In this document: piece after piece, positions 26,585 to 36,094 of the stretch
Numbering within the stretch: the stretch's first letter is position 1
Layout: every line of letters starts with the position of its first letter
Origin: Polaromonas sp.
GTDB taxonomy: Bacteria > Pseudomonadota > Gammaproteobacteria > Burkholderiales > Burkholderiaceae_C
Reading direction: 5' to 3'
Assembly (NCBI RefSeq): GCF_029945925.1
Contig: NZ_JAQSDN010000035.1
Span: 174,835-238,834, forward strand
Length of the DNA stretch: 64,000 nt
Program-made: the position numbers and the translations under genes
The notes under the pieces: model-generated
Databases searched by the model: none
Told to the model about the DNA's origin: nothing
What the model saw: the letters and a program-made list of their open reading frames with translations, nothing else

Positions 26585-27126
26585 TTGAATTCCGTCGAAA
26601 TCTGACCCACTTAGCGCAGAAGGGGTGTGGATAAATACTTGGACTGGTTTATGCCGTAAGTCCAAGACTCTCTCTGCCTGGTGCGCCTAGTCGCACTTGT
26701 GTCTCCGTGTGCGGCGGTTGAGCTGCTTGGCCGCATCAGTCGGGACTTCGGTGACCGCCTTTCCGCATTCGAAATCTTCGATGCGATGTGAGTGGAGATA
26801 ACCACCAGGCAGCGTCCGGATCTCAGAAACCCGTTCGCCGAACGACATCCGTGGATTACGAACAGCTGCGGGCCGGGTGCTGGAGCAATTAAGTCAAAAG
26901 GTATCACTGCCAGAACAGGAAAGGAGTGAACCCCCGGTGGTCTCGCCCATGGGTTTCACTCCAATCCCGGGTCAGAGATCGATGGAATTCAACAACGTCG
27001 ATGATGTCCGCTTTGAGGCAGTTAGTGGTCGGTTAGTGCATTCAGCTCGAAGGGTGAGCTCCTTATTCGATTAATACGGCGCCTTGGCCGTCACCACCAC
27101 CACTTGGGCACACGCCCGGTCAGCTC
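26585..27126. other. IS-end and gene-free stretch
   Basis: About 540 bases without a credible gene. It begins with a terminal-like sequence (26590-26650) similar to 11237-11310, in the same orientation. The remainder (26660-27070) has no readable family on either strand. Confidence 0.35.
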
Positions 27127-28359
27127 TCAACCGCCAACAGCCGCCATGTACCTGATTGCTGAGACCAGCAAGTCCAACTGGGCTGTGGTCGTGAAGAGAT
27201 GCGGCGTCACGCGTACACCCTTGCGCCCAGCAATGTCGCGGACCACCGTAAAAATGTGATGCTCGGTCATCAGGCGCTCGGCTACTTGCTGTGCTGCGAT
27301 GCCCATGATGGAAAAGGCGGCTATGGCACATGAGCGCTCGGGTGATCTTGGTGTCAATATCTGAACTCTGGGCGTAGTACGCACTTGGGCCAACCAATAC
27401 TGACTCAAATACCTCAGGCGTGCTTCCTTGTTGCTCGAGCCAATGGAATGATGGAAGTCCAGCGCATCTCTGATTGCCAGAATCGGCGCGGGCGGGATAC
27501 TTCCGAAGTGGCCAAGTTTATTGATGTCGTTGGCGTTTCGCTGCGCATCGCCGAATAGCGGCGCGATATCGGCGACACGACCCTTGCGGATGTAGAGCAA
27601 GCCAACTCCCAAGGGAGCGCCCAGCCATTTGTGCAAGTTGACGCCGACGAAGTCGGCACCCAAATTTGCTATCTTGTAGTCGAGTTGCGCGAATGAATGG
27701 GCCGCATCCACCATCACATCAATTCCATGGCGACGCGCCATGGCGACGATTTTCGCGACGGGCATGATCTGGCCACTCCGATGAACCACGTGGGTAACCA
27801 GCAAAACGCGAGTTTGCGGGGTGATCGCTTGCTCATAGAGCCCGACGATCTGCTCGTCACTGTGGGGATCGAGGGGTAAACACAGGCGCGTAAGCGCGAG
27901 TGCTTTGCGCGCCGCGACCATTTCCAATGTTTCGATGACGCTGTCGTAGTCGTGCTCAGCAAGCAGCACGCCATCGCCGGCACTAAATGGATAGCCCTGG
28001 ATCAGGATATTCATCGACTCTGTCAAGTTTCGCGTAATGAGAAGCTCGCCAACTTCAGCACCAGTAAACAACGCGAGCGCATCCAAAACTGCTGTCAAAT
28101 ATTTTGAATAGCGCACACGCAGAAAATAGGAGTTCTCCCTATTTACCTCTGTCTCGTAGCGCTTGAACGCCTCGTGCACAGGTATCGGTTGCACGCCGAA
28201 AAACCCGTTCTCAAGGTTGACGAAGTCGGGCGACACGGCATACTGCGTGCGCACTGTGGACCAATACGCTTCGTCGTCAGCGACAACTGGTGCAGGTGAG
28301 TGATTCAAAGCTGCTTCCCTTGATAATAGAATTCGAGATGAATCTTTGTCACCTTGCAA
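27127..28359 (-). CDS. class-V aminotransferase-fold PLP enzyme
   Basis: About 410 residues of the isopenicillin-N-epimerase/CefD-like branch of aminotransferase class V. The N-terminal part has AVSPDFVNLENGFFGVQPIP, then LLITRNLTESMNILIQGYPF. The PLP region is DVMVDAAHSFAQLDYKIANL followed by GVNLHKWLGAPLGVGLLYIR, in which the His-Lys-Trp lysine is the Schiff-base residue. Members epimerise, desulfurise or lyse amino-acid-like substrates. The frame begins at a TTG (28357-28359) with a short unconserved lead; the true start could be somewhat downstream. The genes to the right on the same strand encode glutathione and CoA enzymes, suggesting a role in processing a conjugate. Confidence 0.82.
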   Translation of the reverse strand: MQGDKDSSRILLSREAALNHSPAPVVADDEAYWSTVRTQYAVSPDFVNLENGFFGVQPIPVHEAFKRYETEVNRENSYFLRVRYSKYLTAVLDALALFTGAEVGELLITRNLTESMNILIQGYPFSAGDGVLLAEHDYDSVIETLEMVAARKALALTRLCLPLDPHSDEQIVGLYEQAITPQTRVLLVTHVVHRSGQIMPVAKIVAMARRHGIDVMVDAAHSFAQLDYKIANLGADFVGVNLHKWLGAPLGVGLLYIRKGRVADIAPLFGDAQRNANDINKLGHFGSIPPAPILAIRDALDFHHSIGSSNKEARLRYLSQYWLAQVRTTPRVQILTPRSPERSCAIAAFSIMGIAAQQVAERLMTEHHIFTVVRDIAGRKGVRVTPHLFTTTAQLDLLVSAIRYMAAVGG

Positions 28360-28574
28360 CCGTCAACCGTTGGGCTGCGACAAAGATCGCATAGATTTTT
28401 TGCAGTCAACGGTCACCATCTTGATGGTGGCGCAGCCATGTGCATGGATTCAATTAGTTAGCACCCATTTGGCAACCCTTTCCAGATGCCTTTGACCTTG
28501 ATTTGAGCCTTGTCACTTCGTCAGCTGCCACCAATCGGTTGCTGGTTTTTCGGACGCCACTTTCTTTGTTGCAG

Positions 28575-29540
28575 TCAGTCGATAAACGCTTCGGCTTGTT
28601 TGATTAATGGACTCCACTTAGCCATCTCAGATTTCAATTGGGTCTCCAGTCCTTTAGGCGTGGCGCGGGAACGCGACGCCGGTATAGCGCCGAGCTTCTG
28701 CATGCTGTCCTTGAAGGCTGGGTCTTCGAGGCTATCCTGCAGCGCTTTCACCAATACAACCATCACGGAACTTGGTGTTTTCTTGGGTGCATAGACTCCG
28801 TGCCAGACGCTCACCTCGAAGTCGTTCAAACCCTGTTCGCTCAGGGTCGCAAGCTCAGGCATATTTTTCAACCGACTGCGTGTGGTCGTACCGTAGGGCT
28901 TGACGCGACCTGTGATGATGGGCTGGAGCGTTGTGGTAGCTTGATCGCACAGGAGATCTACCTGCCCGCCCTGGATATCCACCATTGCTGGCGCCGCGCC
29001 TTTGTACGGAATCGTGGTCATGGGCACCTGTAGCTGGCTCATCAATAAAAGACCGCACAGGTGAGATGCTGTGCCGACGCCAGCGTTTGCAAGATTGATT
29101 TTTTTCTGATTGACTCCGATATAGGTTTGCAACTCTTTGAATCCGGTGGGCGCGAAGTCACGCCGGGCTACCAGGATCATGGGTACGTCAGCCACCTGCC
29201 CGACGTACTCAAAGTCTTTGGTAGGGTCAAAACGAAGCTTCTTAGACAAGGCGGGCAAAGTAGACATTCCGATGTTGTGAATCAGCAGGGTGTAGCCGTT
29301 CGGCTCGGCACGGATAGCCATTTCAGTGCCGACAATGCCTCCAGTGCTGGCGCGGTTTTCGACAATCACCGGTTGTCCCAACGACTTGGCCATGGCAATG
29401 GCCAGATGGCGCGCCACCACATCGGTCGGCCCCCCTGCGGCAAAGGGAACGATCAGGGTAACGGGCTTCTCGGGGAAGGCCTGGGCCGCGGCGAGAATGC
29501 TTGTGCCGGCAGCGAAAAGGGAAATTAGCAATTTTTTCAT
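28575..29540 (-). CDS. Bug-family (TctC-like) periplasmic binding protein
   Basis: 321 residues with a signal peptide (MKKLLISLFAAGTSILAAAQA, cleavage after AQA). The two-lobed binding domain has FPEKPVTLIVPFAAGGPTDV, then VIVENRASTGGIVG, LANAGVGTASHLCGLLL, and TIPYKGAAPAMVDIQGGQVD. Bug proteins bind carboxylates in the periplasm and often sit in catabolic operons without TctA/TctB transporter genes, as here. It lies just upstream, on the same strand, of the PLP-enzyme gene and just downstream of gor. Confidence 0.92.
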   Translation of the reverse strand: MKKLLISLFAAGTSILAAAQAFPEKPVTLIVPFAAGGPTDVVARHLAIAMAKSLGQPVIVENRASTGGIVGTEMAIRAEPNGYTLLIHNIGMSTLPALSKKLRFDPTKDFEYVGQVADVPMILVARRDFAPTGFKELQTYIGVNQKKINLANAGVGTASHLCGLLLMSQLQVPMTTIPYKGAAPAMVDIQGGQVDLLCDQATTTLQPIITGRVKPYGTTTRSRLKNMPELATLSEQGLNDFEVSVWHGVYAPKKTPSSVMVVLVKALQDSLEDPAFKDSMQKLGAIPASRSRATPKGLETQLKSEMAKWSPLIKQAEAFID

Positions 29541-29595
29541 CGGGAATGTCTCCTGGGTAAGGTGGATCGTGAGGGGATCTCTGTTGGGGTGATCG

Positions 29596-30960
29596 TCAGT
29601 GGATGGGTGTGCGCATAGTTACCAGCTCCTCTGCCATAGTGGGATGGACTGCGAGGGTGCTATCAAGCTGTCGCTTAGTGACGCCCATTTGAAGTGCCAC
29701 GGCCGCGAGCTGGATGAGCTCAGCTGCCTCGCGTCCGAGAATATGAAGTCCCACAACCAGGTCTGTTGCGCCGTCGACCAGGACTTTCATTCGGATTCGT
29801 TCAGAACTGTTGGCAAGTGTGGCCCGCATGGGACGAAAGTCTGTCTTGAAAACCTGCAGGTGGAGATGCTTATGGCGCGCCGCTTCTTCAGTCAGGCCCG
29901 CCGTGCCTAACTCGGGGGTGGAGAAAACAGCAGTGGGCGCGCTCTCGTAGTCCAGTGCGGTGTCCGCTGGCGTGCCGAACAGCGCGTCTGCCAGAGCGTG
30001 TCCTTCGCGGATAGCAACAGGGGTGAGATTGAGCCGGTCCGTTACATCTCCAACGGCGAAGATGGAAGGAATGCTGGTTCTGAAGCCAGCGTCCACCAAA
30101 ATGGCGCCGTTTTCGCCGGTCTCTACACCCACTCCCTCCAGGCCGAGAGTCGCTGTGTTTGGGAGCCGTCCTGTTGCGCTCAGCACCACGTCGACCACAT
30201 AGCGGCCGCCTGCCGAATCAAGAACAACAAAGCCCTCGTTGGTTTTCTCGATGGAGGCTATCGTCACACCCAGCGCCAGATGGATACCCGACCGCCGATA
30301 GGCGTCAGCCAGGCCGGATTGAAGCTCGTGGTCAAAACCCCGCAGCAGCCGTTCACCACGGTGCAACAACGTCGTTGTCGAGCCCAGACCTGCGAAAATT
30401 CCCGCGAATTCCACGGCGATATACCCGCCGCCCAGGACCAGGACGCGGTTAGGTAGGGCTTTCAGCGCAAACACTTCGTTGGAGGTGATGGTGTGGTGGC
30501 CGCCCACCAGGTCAGCCGGCGTGCGCGGTGCTCCACCCGTGGCAATCAGTATGTGGCGGGCCTTGACAGTCGTGTCCGAACGGACAAGCTGGACACTATG
30601 AGGACCGGTCAGAACAGCGCGTTCATCATAGATGTGAACGCCCGACGACGACAGGCCTTTTCTGTACAAACCTTCAAGGCGCGAGACTTCGGACTCAATC
30701 CCTTCGGAGAGTGCTGGCCAGTTGAGCTGGTGCGCCATCCCCCGCCAGCCAAATCCTTGCGAATCAGACAACTCGCCCGGAAAACGGCTGGCAAGCACCA
30801 GAAGCTTCTTGGGGACGCAGCCGCGGATCACGCAGGTTCCGCCCACGCGATATTCCTCGGCAAGGGCTACCCTTGCGCCGTGTCCCGCAGCCACACGCGC
30901 CGCGCGCACGCCACCTGAGCCGCCGCCTATGACGAAGAGGTCAACGTCGAAATCCTGCAT
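29596..30960 (-). CDS. gor: glutathione-disulfide reductase
   Basis: 454 residues. The N-terminal FAD motif is VIGGGSGGVRAARVA, and the redox-active disulfide is Cys43/Cys48 in GGTCVIRGCVPKK. The NAD(P) motif is VLVLGGGYIAVEFAGIFAGL, and the dimer-interface active site is LAVHPTMAEELV. It reduces GSSG with NADPH to keep glutathione available. The ATG at 30960 gives MQDFDVDLFVIGGG; the longer frame to 31068 overlaps the CoA-transferase gene. Its place between a CoA-transferase/GST pair and a Bug protein suggests it supports a glutathione-dependent catabolic pathway. Confidence 0.93.
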   Translation of the reverse strand: MQDFDVDLFVIGGGSGGVRAARVAAGHGARVALAEEYRVGGTCVIRGCVPKKLLVLASRFPGELSDSQGFGWRGMAHQLNWPALSEGIESEVSRLEGLYRKGLSSSGVHIYDERAVLTGPHSVQLVRSDTTVKARHILIATGGAPRTPADLVGGHHTITSNEVFALKALPNRVLVLGGGYIAVEFAGIFAGLGSTTTLLHRGERLLRGFDHELQSGLADAYRRSGIHLALGVTIASIEKTNEGFVVLDSAGGRYVVDVVLSATGRLPNTATLGLEGVGVETGENGAILVDAGFRTSIPSIFAVGDVTDRLNLTPVAIREGHALADALFGTPADTALDYESAPTAVFSTPELGTAGLTEEAARHKHLHLQVFKTDFRPMRATLANSSERIRMKVLVDGATDLVVGLHILGREAAELIQLAAVALQMGVTKRQLDSTLAVHPTMAEELVTMRTPIH

Positions 30961-30967
30961 GGCTGGA

Positions 30968-32260
30968 CTAAACCAGGGCCACTTCAGGCCTGCCGACCCT
31001 GGCCGCGGGGCCCAGCAATGGATCGCGCACCAGCACCTTCTGATCGTACAGGGCTGCAATCTGGGCATCCGTCAATCCGGCCAGGTTCTTGAGAATTTCC
31101 TCGTTGTGTTCGCCAAGCAGGTCGGCTTTGAGGTCGGTGCGGTCGGGCCAGGCCGAAAATTTGGCAGGCAGCCCCGGCACATCGAAGTCACCGATGAATT
31201 GGTCGTGGACCCGCCGCACCACGCCGCGCTCGCGCAGATGGGGATGCTCCATCGCCTCATTCAGGGTCAGCACAGGCGCACATGGGATACGTTTTTTCTC
31301 CAGGACGGCCAGCGCTTCCTGGCGCGTCGGAAATTTGGCAAGCCAGCCTTCGAGGATTTCCTTCAACGCGGCATTGTTGTCTCGGCGTAAGGCAGCCGTC
31401 GCAAACCGCTCGTCTTGCAGCATGTCCGGCATTTCGAGCGCAGCAACGAACAGTTCCCACTGATGCGGCAGCGTTGCAAGGGTCAGGAATTTGCCGTCGC
31501 CACAACGAAAGATACCCGTCGGCCCCCCGTCCGGGTGCTGAGAGCCCGTGCGCTTGGGCGTGTAGTTCTTTCGAAGGCTAACGCGAGGAACCGCCACCTC
31601 GTGCATGTGGAAGTAGTTGTCCAGAAGGGAGGTTTCGATGAATTGCCCTTCACCGGTGCGCTCGCGGTGGAGCAATGCGAAGCCGACCGACATCGCCGCG
31701 GTGACACCGGTGGCGGTATCGCCGATCGCCATGGTGATCAGGGCCGGCTCACCGTCGGGTTCGCCGACCAAGTCGGTGACGCCCGCATAAGCCTGGGCAA
31801 CATAGTCGTAGCCCGGTTGCTGGGCGAGCACGCCTTTTTGGCCGGCCAACGAAATCGAGCACATCACCAGCCGCGGATTGAGTTTTTTGAGGACGTCGTA
31901 GCTCAAGCCCGCACGCTCCATGACTCCGGGTGTGAAGTTCTCCACCAGCACATCGAACTTCGGGATCATGGCCTTGATGATCTCCCGTGCTTGCTCGCTC
32001 TTGAAGTCCAGGGCCAGGCTTTTCTTGGAGTGGTTGTGCTGGAAATAGTAGGTGCTCTGCGACGAGCGCTTGTATTCCGCTTTGGACGGCTTCAGGCCGC
32101 CAATGCGGGTGCGGTCGCCGAAGGGGGCCAGCTCCAGTTTGACCACCTCGGCACCCATTTCGGCAAGGATCCGGGTGCAGGTCGGGCCTGCAACGATTTG
32201 GGTGATGTCCAGGACGCGATAGCCGCTGAGCATGGCTGGCGCCTTTGAGGTTTGATTCAT
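30968..32260 (-). CDS. CaiB/BaiF CoA-transferase
   Basis: 430 residues from the ATG at 32260 (MNQTSKAPAMLSGYRVLDIT). Class III CoA-transferase features are VAGPTCTRILAEMGAEVVKL, then FDVLVENFTPGVMERAGL, and IGDTATG, whose Asp corresponds to the catalytic Asp of formyl-CoA transferase. RERTGEGQFIETSLLD follows. It moves CoA between carboxylic acids. It is separated by seven bases from both gor (downstream) and the GST (upstream), forming a tight GST-CoA-transferase-gor operon on the minus strand. Confidence 0.92.
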   Translation of the reverse strand: MNQTSKAPAMLSGYRVLDITQIVAGPTCTRILAEMGAEVVKLELAPFGDRTRIGGLKPSKAEYKRSSQSTYYFQHNHSKKSLALDFKSEQAREIIKAMIPKFDVLVENFTPGVMERAGLSYDVLKKLNPRLVMCSISLAGQKGVLAQQPGYDYVAQAYAGVTDLVGEPDGEPALITMAIGDTATGVTAAMSVGFALLHRERTGEGQFIETSLLDNYFHMHEVAVPRVSLRKNYTPKRTGSQHPDGGPTGIFRCGDGKFLTLATLPHQWELFVAALEMPDMLQDERFATAALRRDNNAALKEILEGWLAKFPTRQEALAVLEKKRIPCAPVLTLNEAMEHPHLRERGVVRRVHDQFIGDFDVPGLPAKFSAWPDRTDLKADLLGEHNEEILKNLAGLTDAQIAALYDQKVLVRDPLLGPAARVGRPEVALV

Positions 32261-32267
32261 GGCGGCC

Positions 32268-32981
32268 TTATCGAGGTTGGAACTGGGTGGTTCCGAAAAG
32301 GTTGTCCCAACGTTCACCAGTGGGCTTGGCGGCCGATTTATCAACCTTCTCTTGCAGAACAGCGATGCCGCGCTGTACAGCCGGCCTGGCGCGAACCGTG
32401 TCATACCAGCGTTGAATGTTGGGAAATTCGGCGATATCCTGACCTTGCCATTTGTGGGCACGTAGCCAAGGGTAGGTTGCCATGTCGGCAATCGAGTACT
32501 CACCGGCGAGAAACTCTGCCTCGCCAAGGCGTCTGTCGATCACGCCATAAAGTCGGCGTGCTTCATTGGTATAGCGATCAACAGCGTATTGGATCTGTTC
32601 CGGCGCGTATTTCCGAAAATGATGTGCCTGGCCCAGCATCGGGCCAACTCCGCCCATCTGGAACATCAACCACTGGATCACGTCATAGCGCGCCCTGGTC
32701 TTTTGAGGCATGAACTTCCATCCGGATTTCTCGGCCAGATATATCATGATCGCACCCGACTCGAACAAGGCGATTGGCCTGCCATCGGGGCCGTCGGGAT
32801 CGAAAAGAGCCGGAATCTTGTTGTTGGGACTGAGTTTCAGGAATTCTGGTTTGAACTGATCACCCTTTCCGATGTGAACCGGGATGACGTTGTAGGGCAA
32901 CCCTAACTCCTCCAGAAGTATTGAAACCTTGTACCCGTTGGGCGTGCTCCAGAAATACAGATCAATCATCGGTGTCTCCAT
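32268..32981 (-). CDS. YfcG-like (Nu-class) glutathione transferase
   Basis: 237 residues. The N-terminal domain is IDLYFWSTPNGYKVSILLEE, LSPNNKIPALFDPDGPDG, and ALFESGAIMIYLAEKSG. The TPN motif is that of Nu-class YfcG/YghU enzymes, which have disulfide-bond oxidoreductase and peroxidase activity and bind two GSH. The C-terminal helical domain has AGEYSIADMATYPWLRAHK. It is the first gene of the operon GST-CoA transferase-gor-Bug-PLP enzyme, divergent from a LysR regulator. Confidence 0.9.
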   Translation of the reverse strand: METPMIDLYFWSTPNGYKVSILLEELGLPYNVIPVHIGKGDQFKPEFLKLSPNNKIPALFDPDGPDGRPIALFESGAIMIYLAEKSGWKFMPQKTRARYDVIQWLMFQMGGVGPMLGQAHHFRKYAPEQIQYAVDRYTNEARRLYGVIDRRLGEAEFLAGEYSIADMATYPWLRAHKWQGQDIAEFPNIQRWYDTVRARPAVQRGIAVLQEKVDKSAAKPTGERWDNLFGTTQFQPR

Positions 32982-33106
32982 TGGGAATGAAGAAATGGTA
33001 GGGATGGTTGTCTGAGGACGCTAATACTGTGTCGGGCTTCCGGCATATTGGAAAGTTATGGATAGGGCACCGCTGGCGCTCGATAATGGACAGCAAGGAA
33101 CCGCAA

Positions 33107-34099
33107 ATGGAACTTCGCCAGCTCAAATACTTCGTCCGGATCATCGAACTTGGCAGCGTCTCACGAGCTGCGGCGGACTTGTTCATCGCCCAACCAGCCT
33201 TGAGCCACCAGATTTCCAACTTGGAAGATGAGTTGAAGGTCAAGCTCATGGCCCGCAGCGTGCGTGGTGTTGCGGCTACCGAGGCAGGCAACGTTTTCTA
33301 CCGGCACGCGCGGGCCGTGTTGCGCCAAATCGAGAGGATGCGCACAGACGTGCAGCATGCCGGAGATCACCCGCAAGGCCTGGTTTCCGTGGGAATGCCT
33401 ACCAGTGCGGCAACCATACTGGCGCCCGCTCTCATCGCAGGTGCCAGAGCCCGATACCCGGACATCCAGCTTCAGATTACTGAAAGCCTCAGCGGCCACC
33501 TTCAAGAGTTGGTTGTCAATGGCCGGATTGAAATGAGCCTGTTATTCGAACGACCGGATTCGGACAATGCCCGCGAGCGAATCGGGCAGGCAAAGGCATC
33601 GGGCCACTTGGACGTGCGGCCATTGCTGCTAGAAGAACTGTTTTTGCTGACCGCTTCGGATCAGGCAGGCGGTGATACGGATATTTCCCTGGCCCAGGCT
33701 GCCCAATACCCTCTTGTGATGCCTGGCCGGGCCAATCTGACCCGGCAGATCGTCAACACAGCGTTTCAGGACGCGGGCCACACGATGACTTTGCTGGCCG
33801 AACTGGATTCATTGGCCACGATCAAGTCAGTTGTTGCAAGCGGCGTCGGCGCGACAATTCTTTCGTCCTCTGCGCTGCATGGCTCAGAAGGTCTGATAGC
33901 TCGCCGAATCGTGGAGCCCGTGCTTACCCGAAAAGTTGTCCTCTGCACCTTCGACATCGTGCCACTCAGCACTGCGGCACAGCGTATTGCTGACCTGATC
34001 GTCGAGATTTCGGGAACGCTCGTTGCCACTGGAAAATGGCAAGGTGCACTCCTCATCCCGGAGCCCGATGGGCCGCGCACGGAGCCGGATCAACCATAG
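33107..34099 (+). CDS. LysR-family regulator (Nac/Cbl-like)
   Basis: 330 residues from the ATG at 33107 (MELRQLKYFVRIIELGSVSR). The HTH ends in AQPALSHQISNLEDELKVKL. The effector domain starts at GLVSVGMPTSAATILAPALI and ends in IVDLIVEISGTL-like sequence. It is divergent from the GST-CoA-transferase-gor operon, with 125 bases between starts, and upstream of another CoA-transferase gene on its own strand. Both are likely targets. An alternative ATG at 33086 adds seven residues. Confidence 0.9.
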   Translation: MELRQLKYFVRIIELGSVSRAAADLFIAQPALSHQISNLEDELKVKLMARSVRGVAATEAGNVFYRHARAVLRQIERMRTDVQHAGDHPQGLVSVGMPTSAATILAPALIAGARARYPDIQLQITESLSGHLQELVVNGRIEMSLLFERPDSDNARERIGQAKASGHLDVRPLLLEELFLLTASDQAGGDTDISLAQAAQYPLVMPGRANLTRQIVNTAFQDAGHTMTLLAELDSLATIKSVVASGVGATILSSSALHGSEGLIARRIVEPVLTRKVVLCTFDIVPLSTAAQRIADLIVEISGTLVATGKWQGALLIPEPDGPRTEPDQP

Positions 34100-34189
34100 C
34101 AAGGCGCGATACCCCCAAGTCAAAGTCCTATTTCCGGATCGACTCAGTCGTTCCTACACTGGCAGCCAGCTCTAGTGTGGATCTACGGT

Positions 34190-35425
34190 ATGTCAAAAAA
34201 AATCCTTGAAGGTGTGGTGGTTCTGGATCTGACCCGATTCTTTTCCGGCCCGCAGAGTACTCTTTTTCTTGCCGGCCTTGGGGCCGAAGTGATCAAGATC
34301 GATGATCCCAAGACCGGAGATCCGACCGCATTCGCGCCGCCGTTTGCAGGCCCCAGCGGCGTCAGCTTTACCAGGCAAACTGACAGCGACATGGGCATCG
34401 CCTACCTGAAGCGTGCGAGAGGTAAAAAATCCGCAACCCTGAACCTCAAGAGTGTTGAGGGCCGAGAAATTTTCCTGAGGATGGCGGCCAATGCAGATGT
34501 GGTGGTTGATAACTTCAGCACTGGCGTCGCCGACCGGCTGGGGATCGGCTACGAAGCGCTGAAAGCGGCCAACCCGAAGATCATCTATTGCTCGCTGACA
34601 GGCTACGGTTCGACCGGGCCGGACCAAAACCTCAAGGCGTACGACCTGATGGTGCAGGCGGCCGTAGGGCTAATGAGCATCACCGGCCATCCGGATAGCG
34701 CCCCGACGAAGGCCGGGTCGCCGTTGTCCGACGCGATTGCTGGAGTGTTTGCCGCCATGGGCATTCTCTCCGCCTTGGTACACCGTGAAAGAACAGGCGA
34801 AGGCCAGTCGGTCGATGTGTCGATGGCTGACTGCCTGTTCTCCCTCATCTTTGATGAGCCGCTCGATTGCTATGGCCGGCTGGGCTTGGAATTCCAGCAA
34901 GGCAGCCGGATCATGCGATTCTCGCCATTCAACGTCTACAAATGCGCGGATGGCTGGATCACCATCGGCGCCGCCACGAACGAGGATTGGATGGCGCTGC
35001 TGGACCTCATGGGAAAGAGCCATCTCAAGCAGAACGAGCTGCTTATGTCGGTGGGCTGGCGCCTGGCCAACAACGCCGAAGTCGACGCCATCGTCGGCGA
35101 GTGGGCCGTAGACAAGACCGCTGAGGAGATAGTAGGCCTGTTATCCGTCGCGAAAGTGCCGTGCAGTCCCGTGCGAACCATCGACGAGGTGTTGAAGTGG
35201 CAGCAGATGCAGCACCGGGAAATGGCGATGCCTCTGTGGAATCCCTTGTCCAACAGCGAAATGCAGGCCTCCGGCCCAGGGTTCCCCATAAAATTTGGAT
35301 CCAGCTCCTGCGGCTATGACAGCCCGGCCCCGCTGCCTGGCCAGCATAGTGATGAGGTGCTGTCTCGGCTCGCCCAGTTGTCGGCTCCCGACATTGCTTC
35401 CCTGAGAAACGCCGGAGTCATCTAG
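34190..35425 (+). CDS. second CaiB/BaiF CoA-transferase
   Basis: 411 residues from the ATG at 34190 (MSKKILEGVVVLDLTRFFSG). Domains follow the class III pattern: FLAGLGAEVIKIDDPKTGDP, NADVVVDNFSTGVADRLGIG, IIYCSLTGYGSTGP, the catalytic-Asp region LSDAIAG, then RERTGEGQSVDVSMADCL. Only moderately similar to the gene at 30968, so probably a different substrate rather than a duplicate. It runs into a long inverted repeat (35439-35470) that separates it from the convergent isomerase gene. Confidence 0.9.
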   Translation: MSKKILEGVVVLDLTRFFSGPQSTLFLAGLGAEVIKIDDPKTGDPTAFAPPFAGPSGVSFTRQTDSDMGIAYLKRARGKKSATLNLKSVEGREIFLRMAANADVVVDNFSTGVADRLGIGYEALKAANPKIIYCSLTGYGSTGPDQNLKAYDLMVQAAVGLMSITGHPDSAPTKAGSPLSDAIAGVFAAMGILSALVHRERTGEGQSVDVSMADCLFSLIFDEPLDCYGRLGLEFQQGSRIMRFSPFNVYKCADGWITIGAATNEDWMALLDLMGKSHLKQNELLMSVGWRLANNAEVDAIVGEWAVDKTAEEIVGLLSVAKVPCSPVRTIDEVLKWQQMQHREMAMPLWNPLSNSEMQASGPGFPIKFGSSSCGYDSPAPLPGQHSDEVLSRLAQLSAPDIASLRNAGVI

Positions 35426-35438
35426 CGCAAAAGCGCAG

Positions 35439-35470
35439 CGGCGTTCCAGGCACTGGTGCGTGGAACGCCG
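35439..35470. terminator. bidirectional terminator-like hairpin
   Basis: A perfect 10-base stem, CGGCGTTCCA/TGGAACGCCG, with a 12-base loop, located between two convergent genes (stops at 35425 and 35495). There is no T-tract, so it may act only as an attenuator or transcript-end stabiliser. Confidence 0.5.
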
Positions 35471-35494
35471 TCGCGACCGGGGAGGCAGCGGGAT

Positions 35495-36094
35495 TCAGCT
35501 GGCGCGAGCCAGTTCCTCCTCCATAAAGTCCAGCCGGTCTTTGCCCCAAAACATTTCCTGGCCAACAAACATCATCGGCACGCCAAAAACGCCGCGCTCA
35601 ATTGCCGCGTCAGTGCTAGAGGCCAGCTCCTTGCCTATTTCTTCACTGGCACTCAACTCCTCAAACCAGTCCGGGTCCACCCCCAGGGCACTGGCGATGG
35701 GACGCAGGCCGCTGTATTCGACGATGGATGCGTTGCCCCGCTCCCAATAGGCGTCAAACACCTGTTCGACAAAAGCCAGTTCGAGGTTCTTGCGTCGCAT
35801 GGCCAGTGAGCCACGCAGCACACGGCTGGACTTGATCGGGAACTGTCGGGGAATTTGGAAGGGAAGGCCGTACTTCTCAGCCCACCGCATCAGGTCACGC
35901 TTTCTATAGCGCAGCTTGGACTTCGGTTCCTTCATGAGCTCGTAATCATTCGTTTTGAACACATGACCGAGGTTATAGGGGTGCAAGACTAATTCGGCGT
36001 CGTGGCGGGCCAGAATGGGCTTGATCAGTTTGAGCGCGAAATATGTGTTTGTACTACCGATATCCCAGTACATTTCGAGTTTCTTTCTTGCCAT
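35495..36094 (-). CDS. HCCA-isomerase/kappa-GST-like DsbA-fold protein
   Basis: 199 residues of the 2-hydroxychromene-2-carboxylate isomerase family (DsbA-like, related to kappa-class GST). It opens MARKKLEMYWDIGSTNTYFA, with the glutathione-contacting Ser in IGST. The helical insert follows, and the chain closes with GVFGVPMMFVGQEMFWGKDR and LDFMEEEL, the strongest signature of the family. These enzymes use glutathione to isomerise or detoxify ring-cleavage intermediates. It is one of three members in the window. Confidence 0.88.
   Translation of the reverse strand: MARKKLEMYWDIGSTNTYFALKLIKPILARHDAELVLHPYNLGHVFKTNDYELMKEPKSKLRYRKRDLMRWAEKYGLPFQIPRQFPIKSSRVLRGSLAMRRKNLELAFVEQVFDAYWERGNASIVEYSGLRPIASALGVDPDWFEELSASEEIGKELASSTDAAIERGVFGVPMMFVGQEMFWGKDRLDFMEEELARAS

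Noticed and set aside
31415..32248. A 277-codon plus-strand frame
   Set aside because: Shadow of the CoA-transferase on the minus strand.
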